Shown here: positions 34,515 through 43,832 of the stretch, piece by piece
Layout: each line of letters begins with the position of its first letter
How positions within the stretch are numbered: position 1 is the stretch's first letter
NCBI GenBank assembly: GCA_016708315.1
Contig: JADJGC010000023.1
Coordinates: forward strand, 1-64,000
Length of the DNA stretch: 64,000 bases
Origin: a bacterium
Lineage (GTDB): Bacteria > Zixibacteria > MSB-5A5 > CAIYYT01
Reading direction: 5' to 3'
Notes under the pieces: model-generated
Told to the model about the DNA's origin: nothing
What the model saw: the letters and a program-made list of their open reading frames with translations, nothing else
Database searches by the model: none
Translations under genes and position numbers: made by a program

Positions 34515-37500
34515 CAGAGCATCAAAGTAATCCTCCAAAACACCAAGGAATTGCTGGAGCACTGGCTAAGGGCTTCATCAAGTCTAAATTAACTCCGCTG
34601 CTAATCATTGCCTCGGTACTGCTCGGAGTTCTGGCAGTGGCACTTCTGCCACGAGAGGAAGAGCCTCAAATCAAGGTGCCGATGATCGATGTGATGGTAG
34701 CAGTGCCCGGGTTCACTGCCGCAGAGATTGAAAACCGGGTGACAGCACCGATGGAGCGGCTGATCTGGGAAATTCCCGGTGTTGAATATGTTTACTCAAT
34801 CACTCAGCCGGGACAGGCACTGGTAATCGTGCGATATCTTGTGGGCGAAGATGTCGAGCGGAGCTTGGTCAAACTGAATCAGAAGTTGCAGTCAAACTTT
34901 GATCGCATTCCACCAGGCGTTTCGTTCCCGCTACTGAAACCACGATCGATTGATGACGTGCCGATTCTGGCGGTAACATTCCACAGTTCCAAGCTTGATC
35001 ATTTTGCACTGAGAAGAATTGTGGGAGAGCTTGAGAACGAAGTCAAGCAAGTTAAAGATGTTTCGGAAACGACGATTATTGGCGGACTGCGCCGACAATT
35101 GCGCATTCAGCTTGATCCGGATGCTTTGGCGGCAAGACAGCTTGACCCGCTGAGTGTCATACCAAGTATTCAAATGGCGAACCGACAGTCAAAAGCCGGA
35201 ACGCTGATTCGCGACAATCAGGAGATAATCGTTGAAACAGGCGGTTTTCTAAAGGATGCGGACGACGTAGGCAGCGTTGTGCTGGGAATCCACAATGGAA
35301 GTCCAATTTATCTTCGTGACGTCGCAAATGTAATTGATGGTCCCGAAGAGCTGTCACAAGTCGTACTGTTTGGTACCGGACAACCTGATGGCGGTTCGCA
35401 AGAAGAAGATGCAGCGATAACGTTGGCAGTGGCTAAGCGTGCCGGCACAAACGCAATTCAAATTGCCGATCACGTACTTGAGAAAATTGAAGCGTTGCGC
35501 GGGAAGCTGATACCCAGCGATGTTGAGATGACAATCACGCGTCATTATGGAGAGACAGCCGCCGAAAAGTCTAACGAACTGCTGTTTCACATGTTGATAG
35601 CGGTGGTGAGCGTTGCGCTCTTGATTTTGATCAGCCTTGGTTGGCGCGAGTCGATCATTGTTGCGTTGGCAATTCCCTCGACTCTGGCGCTCACACTACT
35701 TGTGTTTTACTTGACCGGATTCACACTCAATCGAATCACTTTGTTCGCGCTGATATTCTCGATTGGAATCCTGGTTGATGACGCGATTGTGGTGGTAGAG
35801 AATATTACACGTCACCTGCACCTGCCGGAAAATCGCAATCGCACCTGGGCCAAGGTGGCGATTGAAGCAGTCTCCGAAGTTGGCAACCCGACAATCTTGG
35901 CGACGTGGGCTGTGATCGCGGCGGTGTTTCCGATGGCATTCGTCGGCGGATTGATGGGACCGTACATGCGACCGATACCAATCGGAGCAACGGCGGCAAT
36001 GTTGTTCTCGCTGGTGGTGGCTTTCATTGTCACACCGTGGGCAGCCGTTCGAGTTTTGGCCTGGGGAAAGGGCAAGAGTCATGCGTCAGCACATGCTTCC
36101 GATAAGGAGGGATGGAGCACACGAATATATCGGCGACTGATGGGACGCCTCATTCACGAGAAGAAGGCGCGTCATCTATTCATGATAGTCAACGGCTTGT
36201 TACTTGCAGGAGCCATGGGATTGGTAGCTATTGGTTGGGTGCAGGTCAAGATGCTGCCCTTTGATAACAAGAACGAATTCCAGATCATTATCAACATGCC
36301 TGAAGGAAGTTCACTTGAACAGACTGTGCAAGCTTCGCGAGAGATCGCTCATGCTGTGAGCGGTGAGCCGGAGGTTGTTGACTACCAGATCTATGCAGGC
36401 ACTTCGGCACCATTCAATTTCAATGGTCTGGTGCGGCATTACTTCCTGCGGCGCGGCGCTCATGTTGCGGACATACAGGTCAACCTGTTGCCGAAGGGCG
36501 AACGATCGGATCAGAGTCATGATATCGCCACTCGGGTTCGCCCAAAGGTCGCGGAAATTGCGGCACGATTTAATGCGCGCGTCGCAGTGGCCGAGGTTCC
36601 GCCGGGACCGCCGGTATTGCAGACTCTGGTGGCAGAAATCTACGGTCCGACCGATTTGAGCAGAACGTCCTTGGTTCAAGAAGTGGTTCGAGTATTCAAA
36701 AGCACCACTGGTGTTGTGGATGTCGATGTGTACGGTGAAGACACGAGACGCAAGTTGACCTTCGATATCGATCACCAGAAAGCGGCAATTCATGGTGTCA
36801 CTGCTGATATGATATCACAGACTCTACGTCTGGCTGTCACAGGAATGCAGGTTGATATCGCTCATCAACCCAATGAGCGCGAAGATGTGCAACTCCTTGT
36901 AGAACTTCCCCGCTCTCAGAAGACAAGCGTCCACGATATCCTGGGAATCATGATTCGACCGCCAGCGTCGGGGATGCAGTCGGCTGGACGATCTAGCTTG
37001 ATTCCTCTGTCAGAACTAGTTCGTGTCGAGGATAAAACTGAGGAAAAGACGCGATACCGGAAGAACCTGATGCCGGTGAGCTATGTCATTGGTGATGTCG
37101 CCGGCGAGGTCGAAAGCCCTGTCTACGCCATATTGGACATGAACAAGGCGCTGGATGAAATCGACATGACCAGATTTGGCGGAAGCGAACAAAAACTGCA
37201 AGTGCTCAATGCTTCGATGCCAACTACGACTCTGGAGCCATCCCTTAAGTGGGACGGCGAGTGGCATATTACCATTGAAGTGTTCCGCGATCTTGGAATG
37301 GCATTTGCGGCAGTGTTATTACTGATTTATATCCTGATGGTCGGCTGGTTCCAGTCGTTGTTGACGCCGTTAGTCGTGATGGCGGCGATTCCCTTCTCGT
37401 TGATCGGTATTATGCCGGCTCACGGCGCGATGGGAGCGTTCTTCACGGCGACTTCTATGATCGGATTCATGGCGGGTGCGGGAATCGTGATACGAAATTC

Positions 37501-37798
37501 CATCATCTTAGTGGATTTCATTGAATTGCGACTTCGCGAAGGAATGCCGCTTGATGAAGCAGTGATTGATGCAGGCGCAGTACGATTCAGACCGATGTTG
37601 CTGACAGCCGGAGCGGTGATCGTCGGCGCAGGGATCATTCTCTTCGACCCGATTTTCCAAGGCTTGGCAATAGCGCTAATGGCGGGCGAAGTGGCTTCCC
37701 TATTGATCAGCCGCGTAGCTGTGCCGGTGTTGTACTATCTTGGTAATCGTAAGAAGTACGAGAATCCCAACACCGCGTTCGAGAATCAGCACGAATAG
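34511..37798 (+). CDS. RND-family inner-membrane efflux transporter
   Basis: A 1095-residue resistance-nodulation-division pump, about twelve spans and two large periplasmic loops, driven by proton influx. The opening LPREEEPQIKVPMIDVMVAVPGFTA and IEKRV-like ERLIWEIPGVEYVYS, the proton-relay pair in ILVDDAIVVVENITRH, and MIGFMAGAGIVIRNSIILVDF are all family marks. The class is close to HAE1/uncharacterised RND pumps rather than CzcA (no CzcA metal-binding motif seen). With TolC and HlyD it makes a complete pump under ArsR-type control. Substrate unknown. Confidence 0.92.
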   Translation: MTEHQSNPPKHQGIAGALAKGFIKSKLTPLLIIASVLLGVLAVALLPREEEPQIKVPMIDVMVAVPGFTAAEIENRVTAPMERLIWEIPGVEYVYSITQPGQALVIVRYLVGEDVERSLVKLNQKLQSNFDRIPPGVSFPLLKPRSIDDVPILAVTFHSSKLDHFALRRIVGELENEVKQVKDVSETTIIGGLRRQLRIQLDPDALAARQLDPLSVIPSIQMANRQSKAGTLIRDNQEIIVETGGFLKDADDVGSVVLGIHNGSPIYLRDVANVIDGPEELSQVVLFGTGQPDGGSQEEDAAITLAVAKRAGTNAIQIADHVLEKIEALRGKLIPSDVEMTITRHYGETAAEKSNELLFHMLIAVVSVALLILISLGWRESIIVALAIPSTLALTLLVFYLTGFTLNRITLFALIFSIGILVDDAIVVVENITRHLHLPENRNRTWAKVAIEAVSEVGNPTILATWAVIAAVFPMAFVGGLMGPYMRPIPIGATAAMLFSLVVAFIVTPWAAVRVLAWGKGKSHASAHASDKEGWSTRIYRRLMGRLIHEKKARHLFMIVNGLLLAGAMGLVAIGWVQVKMLPFDNKNEFQIIINMPEGSSLEQTVQASREIAHAVSGEPEVVDYQIYAGTSAPFNFNGLVRHYFLRRGAHVADIQVNLLPKGERSDQSHDIATRVRPKVAEIAARFNARVAVAEVPPGPPVLQTLVAEIYGPTDLSRTSLVQEVVRVFKSTTGVVDVDVYGEDTRRKLTFDIDHQKAAIHGVTADMISQTLRLAVTGMQVDIAHQPNEREDVQLLVELPRSQKTSVHDILGIMIRPPASGMQSAGRSSLIPLSELVRVEDKTEEKTRYRKNLMPVSYVIGDVAGEVESPVYAILDMNKALDEIDMTRFGGSEQKLQVLNASMPTTTLEPSLKWDGEWHITIEVFRDLGMAFAAVLLLIYILMVGWFQSLLTPLVVMAAIPFSLIGIMPAHGAMGAFFTATSMIGFMAGAGIVIRNSIILVDFIELRLREGMPLDEAVIDAGAVRFRPMLLTAGAVIVGAGIILFDPIFQGLAIALMAGEVASLLISRVAVPVLYYLGNRKKYENPNTAFENQHE

Positions 37799-37838
37799 TC
37801 GACTCTAACTAGCCTAATTGCCTCTTAAGAAATCGATG

Positions 37839-37865
37839 ACGGGATCAAAACAGTTTTGATCCCGT
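37839..37865. terminator. Hairpin after the RND operon, terminator-like
   Basis: Perfect 12-base stem ACGGGATCAAAA / TTTTGATCCCGT with a three-base CAG loop, 41 bases after the pump stop. No T run follows on the plus strand, but the stem itself ends in four A and T, so it may act with Rho or protect the transcript end. Confidence 0.6.
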
Positions 37866-38017
37866 GGTCGTCCGTACGAACCAAATTGTCTAATTGCAGT
37901 TGTTTCACTTTGACACGGCGTGGATAATTCTCTCCGCATTTGTCTCATTTCCTAAAGCGTCGATTGCGACTGTCGATTATAAGAAGACAGGCATTTGAGT
38001 TAAGGGAGTTGCTGGAC

Positions 38018-39169
38018 ATGATTTCTACGGAACAGCCGATTCAAACCGAACAGATCGTGACATCCAAAATACAACGATCATCAGACTTGATGGTTGTCGA
38101 CGACAATCCTAAGAATCTCAAACTCCTCGAACGAATGCTTTATGATTGCGGCTTTCGTGTCCGCCTGTTTCCTCGGGGAAAGATGGCGCTCGTATCGGCT
38201 GCTGCCAATCCCCCGGAATTGTTCTTACTCGACATTAACATGCCTGAGATGGATGGTTACGAAGTCTGCCGGCAATTGAAATCAGATCCGCATTTAGCTG
38301 CCATTCCGGTGATATTCCTGAGCGCACTCAACGATACCGGAGACAAAATCAAGGCATTTGAGGTCGGCGGCGTCGATTACATAACGAAGCCGTTTCAGCT
38401 CGAAGAAGTCCGCGCAAGAATTGAAACACACTTGGCGTTACGGCGAAGCACCCTCCTCTTGCAACAAAGCTATGATAAGCTTAAGGAACTGGAGCGGCTC
38501 CGTGATAGCTTGGTACATATGATTGTCCACGACATGCGAACACCGCTTACGATCATTAGCGGATCGCTTGAGCTGCTGCTTCAGACTGAAGGCAAGCAGA
38601 TGTCGGAAAAGGCGCTGTCGCGCATGGACAAGGCAAAACTTGGAACCAACAAGTTGATTGAAATGGTTAACTCGCTCCTTGACATCTCCAAGCTCGAGTC
38701 AGGAACAGAAACAATACATCCGAAGCCCGTAGACATTGCAGACTTGGTTCAAGAGGTGGTTGGCGCATTTTCGGATTCACCGACCGGACACAAGGTACAC
38801 GCAGAAGTTCTGGAAGGACCAGTTGTTGCGTCTTGCGATCGGGGAATGATCTCACGAGTATTGCAGAATCTGATCGGCAACGCGACGAAGTACTCACCGA
38901 ATTGCACCGATGTAACATTGCGCCTTGAGCAACGCTCAGAGTCTATCCGAGTTATTGTGCGAGATCAAGGTCCGGGGATTCCTGTTGAGCATCGCAACAG
39001 AATTTTCGACAAGTTCTACCAAGTCGGCGACAAGAAGAATTCTTCCGGGCTCGGCCTCACGTTTTGCCGGTTGGTTGTTGAAGCTCATGGCGGGACAATC
39101 GGAGTCGACAGTGAACCAGACAACGGCAGTGAATTCTGGTTTACACTTCCCCTGTCAATTTCAAAGTAG
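38018..39169 (+). CDS. Receiver-histidine kinase fusion (REC-HisKA-HATPase)
   Basis: A 383-residue cytoplasmic protein: receiver domain first (VVDDNPKNLKLLERML, phosphoacceptor Asp in LLDINMPEMDGYE, the Thr/Ser in FLSALND, KPF), then a coiled linker, HisKA (VHMIVHDMRTPLTII), and HATPase (NLIGNATKYSP, DQGPGIP, GLGLTFCR). Such proteins take phosphate from another kinase and pass the signal on. ATG at 38018 follows GGGAG by nine bases; a longer frame reaches 37940. A large CHASE4 hybrid kinase follows after 12 bases, so the two probably form one phosphorelay. Confidence 0.88.
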   Translation: MISTEQPIQTEQIVTSKIQRSSDLMVVDDNPKNLKLLERMLYDCGFRVRLFPRGKMALVSAAANPPELFLLDINMPEMDGYEVCRQLKSDPHLAAIPVIFLSALNDTGDKIKAFEVGGVDYITKPFQLEEVRARIETHLALRRSTLLLQQSYDKLKELERLRDSLVHMIVHDMRTPLTIISGSLELLLQTEGKQMSEKALSRMDKAKLGTNKLIEMVNSLLDISKLESGTETIHPKPVDIADLVQEVVGAFSDSPTGHKVHAEVLEGPVVASCDRGMISRVLQNLIGNATKYSPNCTDVTLRLEQRSESIRVIVRDQGPGIPVEHRNRIFDKFYQVGDKKNSSGLGLTFCRLVVEAHGGTIGVDSEPDNGSEFWFTLPLSISK

Positions 39170-39181
39170 CGAATTCTAACA

Positions 39182-42100
39182 ATGGCAATGAGGACTCGCA
39201 CAAGGCTTCTGATTCTCGTCGGAGCTCTGCTGTTAATCTTTCCTATTGCGCAACTTTACGTTTCCCACCTCAATGACAAACTCAACAAGGCCTTCCTTCG
39301 AATCAACCGGGACGAAAAGACCGATCAATTGATGTTCGCAATAGACATGTATGGTCAACAATTGCGGACGTTAGCTGAAGACTATTCGTGGTGGGACGAG
39401 ATGGTTCACTACGTGAAATCGCCGACCACCGATTGGGCCGCCGCAAATATGTACACAGGTCTGGAAGCATTTGAGGCAGAAGGCGCCTGGATATTCGACG
39501 CTGACACCAACCTGGTTTTCTCGACCTCCAAGGCAGATTTTTCTGAGTTGGCGACGGATCCGGAAGTACAAGGCGCGATTCGGATGTTGATAGCAAAGGG
39601 GATGTTCATTCAGACCTATCACTCGTCGCAAAGAGGAGTTGTCTCGCTCTATTCGGCACCAATTCAATATCAGGCGGATACAGAGAGAAAATCCGAGCCA
39701 GTTGGTTATCTGGTAGTTGCCGACCACTGGAATGAGTTAGCGCTCGCAAAACTAGCGACGCTTATGCGCGCTGAAGTTTCGCTAAGACCGTTTATGAACG
39801 AATCCGGTGCCAATGCCATTGCCAATTCAACAATTCCGGCTGCCCAGTTGGAGTTTGCGTGTTTTGTCACATTGCGAGGCGTCGACAATAAGCCCATCGC
39901 TGAAGTAGTGTGCATTACGTCGCCGCCTGCGTATACCGAAATTCTATCATACGACAAGCGTCTGATTCTCGGGGTCTGGGTACTTACAGCTGGCGTTGTG
40001 ATTCTGCTGATATTGGCACTTTCCCGCTGGGTCAACCGACCACTTGATCAGATCATGCGGGGCCTTGAGAAACAGGACATCAGACAATTGAAGTCGCTAA
40101 GATCGGCGGGGTCGGACTTTCAACGAATTGGGCTCATGGTAAAGGAATTCTTCGACCAAAAGATCGAATTAGAGCATCAATTGGCGGTCTCTCGAGATGT
40201 TGAGGCAGCCTTGAAGGCAGTAGAGCGGTTACAACATCTTGAAGTACGCAAAACCGAACTGGTATTGCAGTCGGCGGGTGAGGGTATCTGCGGTGTGGAT
40301 CGAGTCGGGCGAATCACGTTTATCAACTCGGCGGCAGAGCAAATGCTTGGCTGGGCACCCGGGGAGCTATTAGGAAAGAACATGCACGACACTACGCACC
40401 ATACGCGTGCCCACGGTGCGCCCTACCCGCGTGAAGAGTGTCCAGTATTTGCGTCCGCCTCGGCCGGCAAGTTCAAACGCGCATCTGATGAAACCTACTG
40501 GCGAAAAGACGGCTCTCATTTTCCGGTAGAATTTGTGAGCGCACCGATACTTGAAGAAGGATCGTCGATCGGCGCAGTGGTCGTGTTTCGCGACCTGACG
40601 GCTCAGAAGAAGGCGGAAGAGCAGCTTGGCAAACTTTGGTTGGCATTGGAGCAATCACCATCTTCAATCTTGATTACGGATACTGAAGGAAAAATCGAAA
40701 ACGCCAATCCAAAGTTCTTCGAAGTTACCGGTTACACCGCCGAAGAAGTAATTGGCAACAATCCGCGGATTCTCAAGTCAGGCGTGCACTCCGACGAATT
40801 CTATCGCGAATTGTGGGAGACATTGCACGCTGGTAAAGTTTGGCACGGTGATTTTTGCAATCGCAAGAAGAACGGCGAGCTGTATTGGGAGTCATCGGCG
40901 ATTGCGCCGGTACGTAACATGATGGGTGACGTGACGCACTTTGTTGCGGTCAAAGAGGATATTACCGATCGGAAGAAAGCTGATAAAGAAATCAAAGAGG
41001 CAAAGGAACTGGCTGAATCGGCAAATCGCGCAAAAAGCGCCTTCCTTGCAAGCATGTCCCATGAGATACGGACACCAATGAACTCCATCTTGGGCTACAC
41101 ACAGCTACTTGCTCGTGACACCTCACTTAACCAACAATCACGGCAGTATGTGGAGATTGTCAACCGCAGCGGCGAGCATCTGCTCGAGCTCATTAATGAT
41201 GTGTTGGAGATGTCGAAGATCGAGTCGGGGCGCATCACCATCGAGCGTTCGAGTTTTAGCTTGAACAGTATGGTGAATGATATTGCCGCGATGTTCCAGA
41301 TCCGCGCCGAATCGAAGCAACTGGAATTTGAGGTTTTGAAGACTGGCACAACGCAGCCATGGATAAGTACAGATGAAGGAAAGCTGCGCCAGATACTAAT
41401 CAACCTGTTGGGAAACGCCATAAAGTTCACGAAGAATGGCCGAATTGCCCTGAAAGTGGACGTAGAGGTTCCGATTGTCGGAAAGGGGCGACTGGCTGTA
41501 TCGGTCGAAGACACCGGAGTCGGAATTTCACCCGAAGAGCTCAACAAACTCTTCAAACACTTTGAGCAAACCGAAAGCGGACGGCGATCACAAGCTGGAA
41601 CCGGACTCGGTTTGGCGATCAGCCGAGAGTATGCTCGCTTGCTTGGCGGCGACATAACCGTAAAGAGCGAGGCTGGAATTGGCTCTACCTTTAGACTCGA
41701 AATTCCTATCGAAGCCGGCGAAAAAGTTGCGGTGACGCGAATTCGAGAGTCTCGTAGAATCACTGGACTTTCTCCAAACCACAACCACAATGGTTCCATA
41801 AGAGTCCTTGTCGTGGACGATCATAGACTAAATCGCGGTTGGATCCGTGACGCACTCGTAGAGGTCGGCTTCAAGGTCCGTGAAGCAAGTGACGGAGAAG
41901 AGGCAATTCAAGTTTGGAACGACTGGAAACCCCAGTTGATTCTGATGGATGTTCACATGAGTCCAGTCGACGGTAAAGAAGCAACTGCGAAGATTCGATC
42001 GACTGCCGGCGGGAATGAATCAGTTATAATCGGCGTTTCTGCAAGCGCGTTTGCGGAGGATGTCAAATCGGCTCTTGCTGCTGGGATGAACGCGTTCTTG

Positions 42101-42376
42101 AGTAAACCGGTGAGGCTGGAAGAGCTATTTGAACTAATCCGGACAAACCTTGGAATCGAATATACCTATGAAAACGAAGAGATTGCCGACGATAGCACGG
42201 AAGCTAGTCAATCACTTACACGGTTGTCAGTCGAAACCATGAGTCGCCTTTCGGTGTCAATCCTTGGAGAGTTACGAGAAGCGACGCTAAATGGAGATGT
42301 GGCACGACTCACTCAGGTTATTGACGAGATTGCCAAGAACGACCCGTCAATTGCGCGCGTTGACAGAATTGGTTGA
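39182..42376 (+). CDS. CHASE4-PAS-PAS hybrid histidine kinase, frame lost at the C terminus
   Basis: A 1064-residue sensor: membrane span (8-28), periplasmic CHASE4 domain (DYSWWDEMVHYVKSPTTDWA), second span (about 258-280), two PAS domains (about 355-470 and 485-600), HisKA (SMSHEIRTPMNSILGY), HATPase (NLLGNAIKFT, DTGVGIS, GTGLGLAIS), and a receiver domain with VVDDHRLNR and LMDVHMSPVDG. The stop at 42376 is premature: another frame continues LTELVDQYEYDQILNLSQ to a TGA at 42434, the usual ending of this kinase type. The break sits in GCGCGCG at 42353-42359, and restoring one GC pair or dropping one base repairs it. Confidence 0.87.
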   Translation: MAMRTRTRLLILVGALLLIFPIAQLYVSHLNDKLNKAFLRINRDEKTDQLMFAIDMYGQQLRTLAEDYSWWDEMVHYVKSPTTDWAAANMYTGLEAFEAEGAWIFDADTNLVFSTSKADFSELATDPEVQGAIRMLIAKGMFIQTYHSSQRGVVSLYSAPIQYQADTERKSEPVGYLVVADHWNELALAKLATLMRAEVSLRPFMNESGANAIANSTIPAAQLEFACFVTLRGVDNKPIAEVVCITSPPAYTEILSYDKRLILGVWVLTAGVVILLILALSRWVNRPLDQIMRGLEKQDIRQLKSLRSAGSDFQRIGLMVKEFFDQKIELEHQLAVSRDVEAALKAVERLQHLEVRKTELVLQSAGEGICGVDRVGRITFINSAAEQMLGWAPGELLGKNMHDTTHHTRAHGAPYPREECPVFASASAGKFKRASDETYWRKDGSHFPVEFVSAPILEEGSSIGAVVVFRDLTAQKKAEEQLGKLWLALEQSPSSILITDTEGKIENANPKFFEVTGYTAEEVIGNNPRILKSGVHSDEFYRELWETLHAGKVWHGDFCNRKKNGELYWESSAIAPVRNMMGDVTHFVAVKEDITDRKKADKEIKEAKELAESANRAKSAFLASMSHEIRTPMNSILGYTQLLARDTSLNQQSRQYVEIVNRSGEHLLELINDVLEMSKIESGRITIERSSFSLNSMVNDIAAMFQIRAESKQLEFEVLKTGTTQPWISTDEGKLRQILINLLGNAIKFTKNGRIALKVDVEVPIVGKGRLAVSVEDTGVGISPEELNKLFKHFEQTESGRRSQAGTGLGLAISREYARLLGGDITVKSEAGIGSTFRLEIPIEAGEKVAVTRIRESRRITGLSPNHNHNGSIRVLVVDDHRLNRGWIRDALVEVGFKVREASDGEEAIQVWNDWKPQLILMDVHMSPVDGKEATAKIRSTAGGNESVIIGVSASAFAEDVKSALAAGMNAFLSKPVRLEELFELIRTNLGIEYTYENEEIADDSTEASQSLTRLSVETMSRLSVSILGELREATLNGDVARLTQVIDEIAKNDPSIARVDRIG

Positions 42377-42434
42377 TCAGTATGAATATGACCAAATCTT
42401 GAATCTCTCCCAAGTAGTCACAGTCAAGGTTTGA

Positions 42435-42655
42435 GTCGACTCGGACTTGTTGGATGTGTCTGCAATACTCGCGAGATCGCCTGCAATTAGCCGCTTCTAA
42501 TTTGATCGCAAACCAAAAGACGCGGGTTGATAGCAGTCGCCTCTCAGCCTTCTCTTGACATTGGCTTCTTTTTTGAATAGCTTCGCCCCGTTACTGACTC
42601 AGGCGGTCGAAACGCCTGATGTCCCAGGTATCAAATAATTCCCAGAAACAGAGAG
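42435..42655. other. carA upstream region with promoter-like and hairpin sequences
   Basis: About 220 bases without a gene. It holds a perfect -35 box TTGACA at 42555-42560 with a weak -10 TAGCTT 17 bases on, and a seven-base hairpin TCAGGCG / CGCCTGA with loop GTCGAAA at 42599-42619 lying 37 bases before the carA start. The hairpin has no T run; it may be a leader element or incidental. Confidence 0.4.
42555..42583 (+). promoter_or_regulatory. Possible carAB promoter
   Basis: TTGACA at 42555-42560 and TAGCTT at 42578-42583 with 17-base spacing; the -35 is perfect and the -10 is poor. It is the best promoter candidate before carA. Confidence 0.35.
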
Positions 42656-43832
42656 ATGTTCAGACTTAGCAATAACGCCAAGCTTGCCCTCGAAGACGGT
42701 ACTATCTTTCGAGGCAGACGATTTGGCGCTGTAAGCGATACCGGAGGCGAAGTCGTTTTCAACACGGCGATGAGCGGTTATCAAGAGATAATCACCGATC
42801 CTTCGTATGCCGGACAGATTATCGTGATGACTTATCCGCAGATCGGCAACTATGGAATTGCCCTTGACGATTTCGAGTCGCGCCAGCCATTCTTAAGCGC
42901 CCTGGTCGTCAAGGAGATCAGCCGAATCGCAAGCAATTGGAGGTCGGCAAAACCTCTGAGTGATTATTTGGCACAAAAAGGAGTGCCGGGGTTAGAAGGT
43001 ATCGATACGCGGCTCCTGGTTCGCAAATTGAGAACACAAGGTGCAATGCGCGGGGTAATCGGTGACAGCGGTATCAGCGACGATGTTCTTGATAAATCGC
43101 GCCAAGGCGATCCCGTCGATGGCGGGAAGGAATCTTGCAATCGGAGTGACTAAAGGACAGAGTTACGGTTGGGATACCAACTTCGCTCCTTTAAACCGCC
43201 AATGGCAGCAACAGGATCTTTTTGGGAAAGACCATTCCCTATTTCATGTTGCAGTAATGGATTTTGGCGTGAAGTGGAACATCCTCAGGAGTCTCGTAAA
43301 TGTCGGTTGTAGGGTGACAGTCGTACCGGCGACAATTAGAGCAGATGAACTATTGGCGCTTTCACCGGATGGTTTGTTGTTATCGAATGGTCCGGGCGAC
43401 CCTGAACCGCTTGAAGACGCTGTGAAGACAATTCAAGGAATACTTGGACGAGTACCTACTTTTGGGATCTGCCTTGGACATCAACTGCTCGCATTGGCAG
43501 CAGGCGGCAAGACTTACAAGATGAAATTTGGTCATCGCGGCAGTAATCATCCAGTGCTTGATATTGCTTCGCAGGAAGTGGAAATCACATCGCACAATCA
43601 CGGATTTTCGGTCGATGCGGACAGTCTGGCGGGCGGCAAGGTCGAAGTCACACACATCAACCTGAATGACAATACGGTCGAAGGGCTCCGAATGCGCGAT
43701 CTTCCGGCATTTTCAGTGCAGTATCATCCGGAGTCTGCGCCGGGACCACATGACGCCCATTACCTATTCGCTCAATTTGTTGAGATGATCAAAGAACACA
43801 AAGGCGTGGGAGCAGGCGATGCCAAAGCGTAG
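42656..43832 (+). CDS. carA: Carbamoyl-phosphate synthase small subunit, interrupted by a frameshift
   Basis: The glutaminase subunit of carbamoyl-phosphate synthase, which feeds arginine and pyrimidine synthesis. The first frame (42656-43153) carries the N-terminal CPSase domain (TAMSGYQEIITDPSYAGQ), the second (about 43062-43832) the class I glutamine amidotransferase with catalytic Cys in FGICLGHQLLALA and His/Glu in QYHPESAPGPHDA. The frames join near 43094-43106 (AAA run and GCGCC); removing one base gives RAKAIPSMAGRNLAIG, as in relatives, and about 391 residues in total. A one-base insertion or consensus error is likely. The carB start overlaps its end by 14 bases. Confidence 0.92.

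Noticed and set aside
41095..41799. A 234-codon minus-strand frame over the CHASE4 kinase
   Set aside because: Antisense to the conserved HisKA and HATPase motifs.
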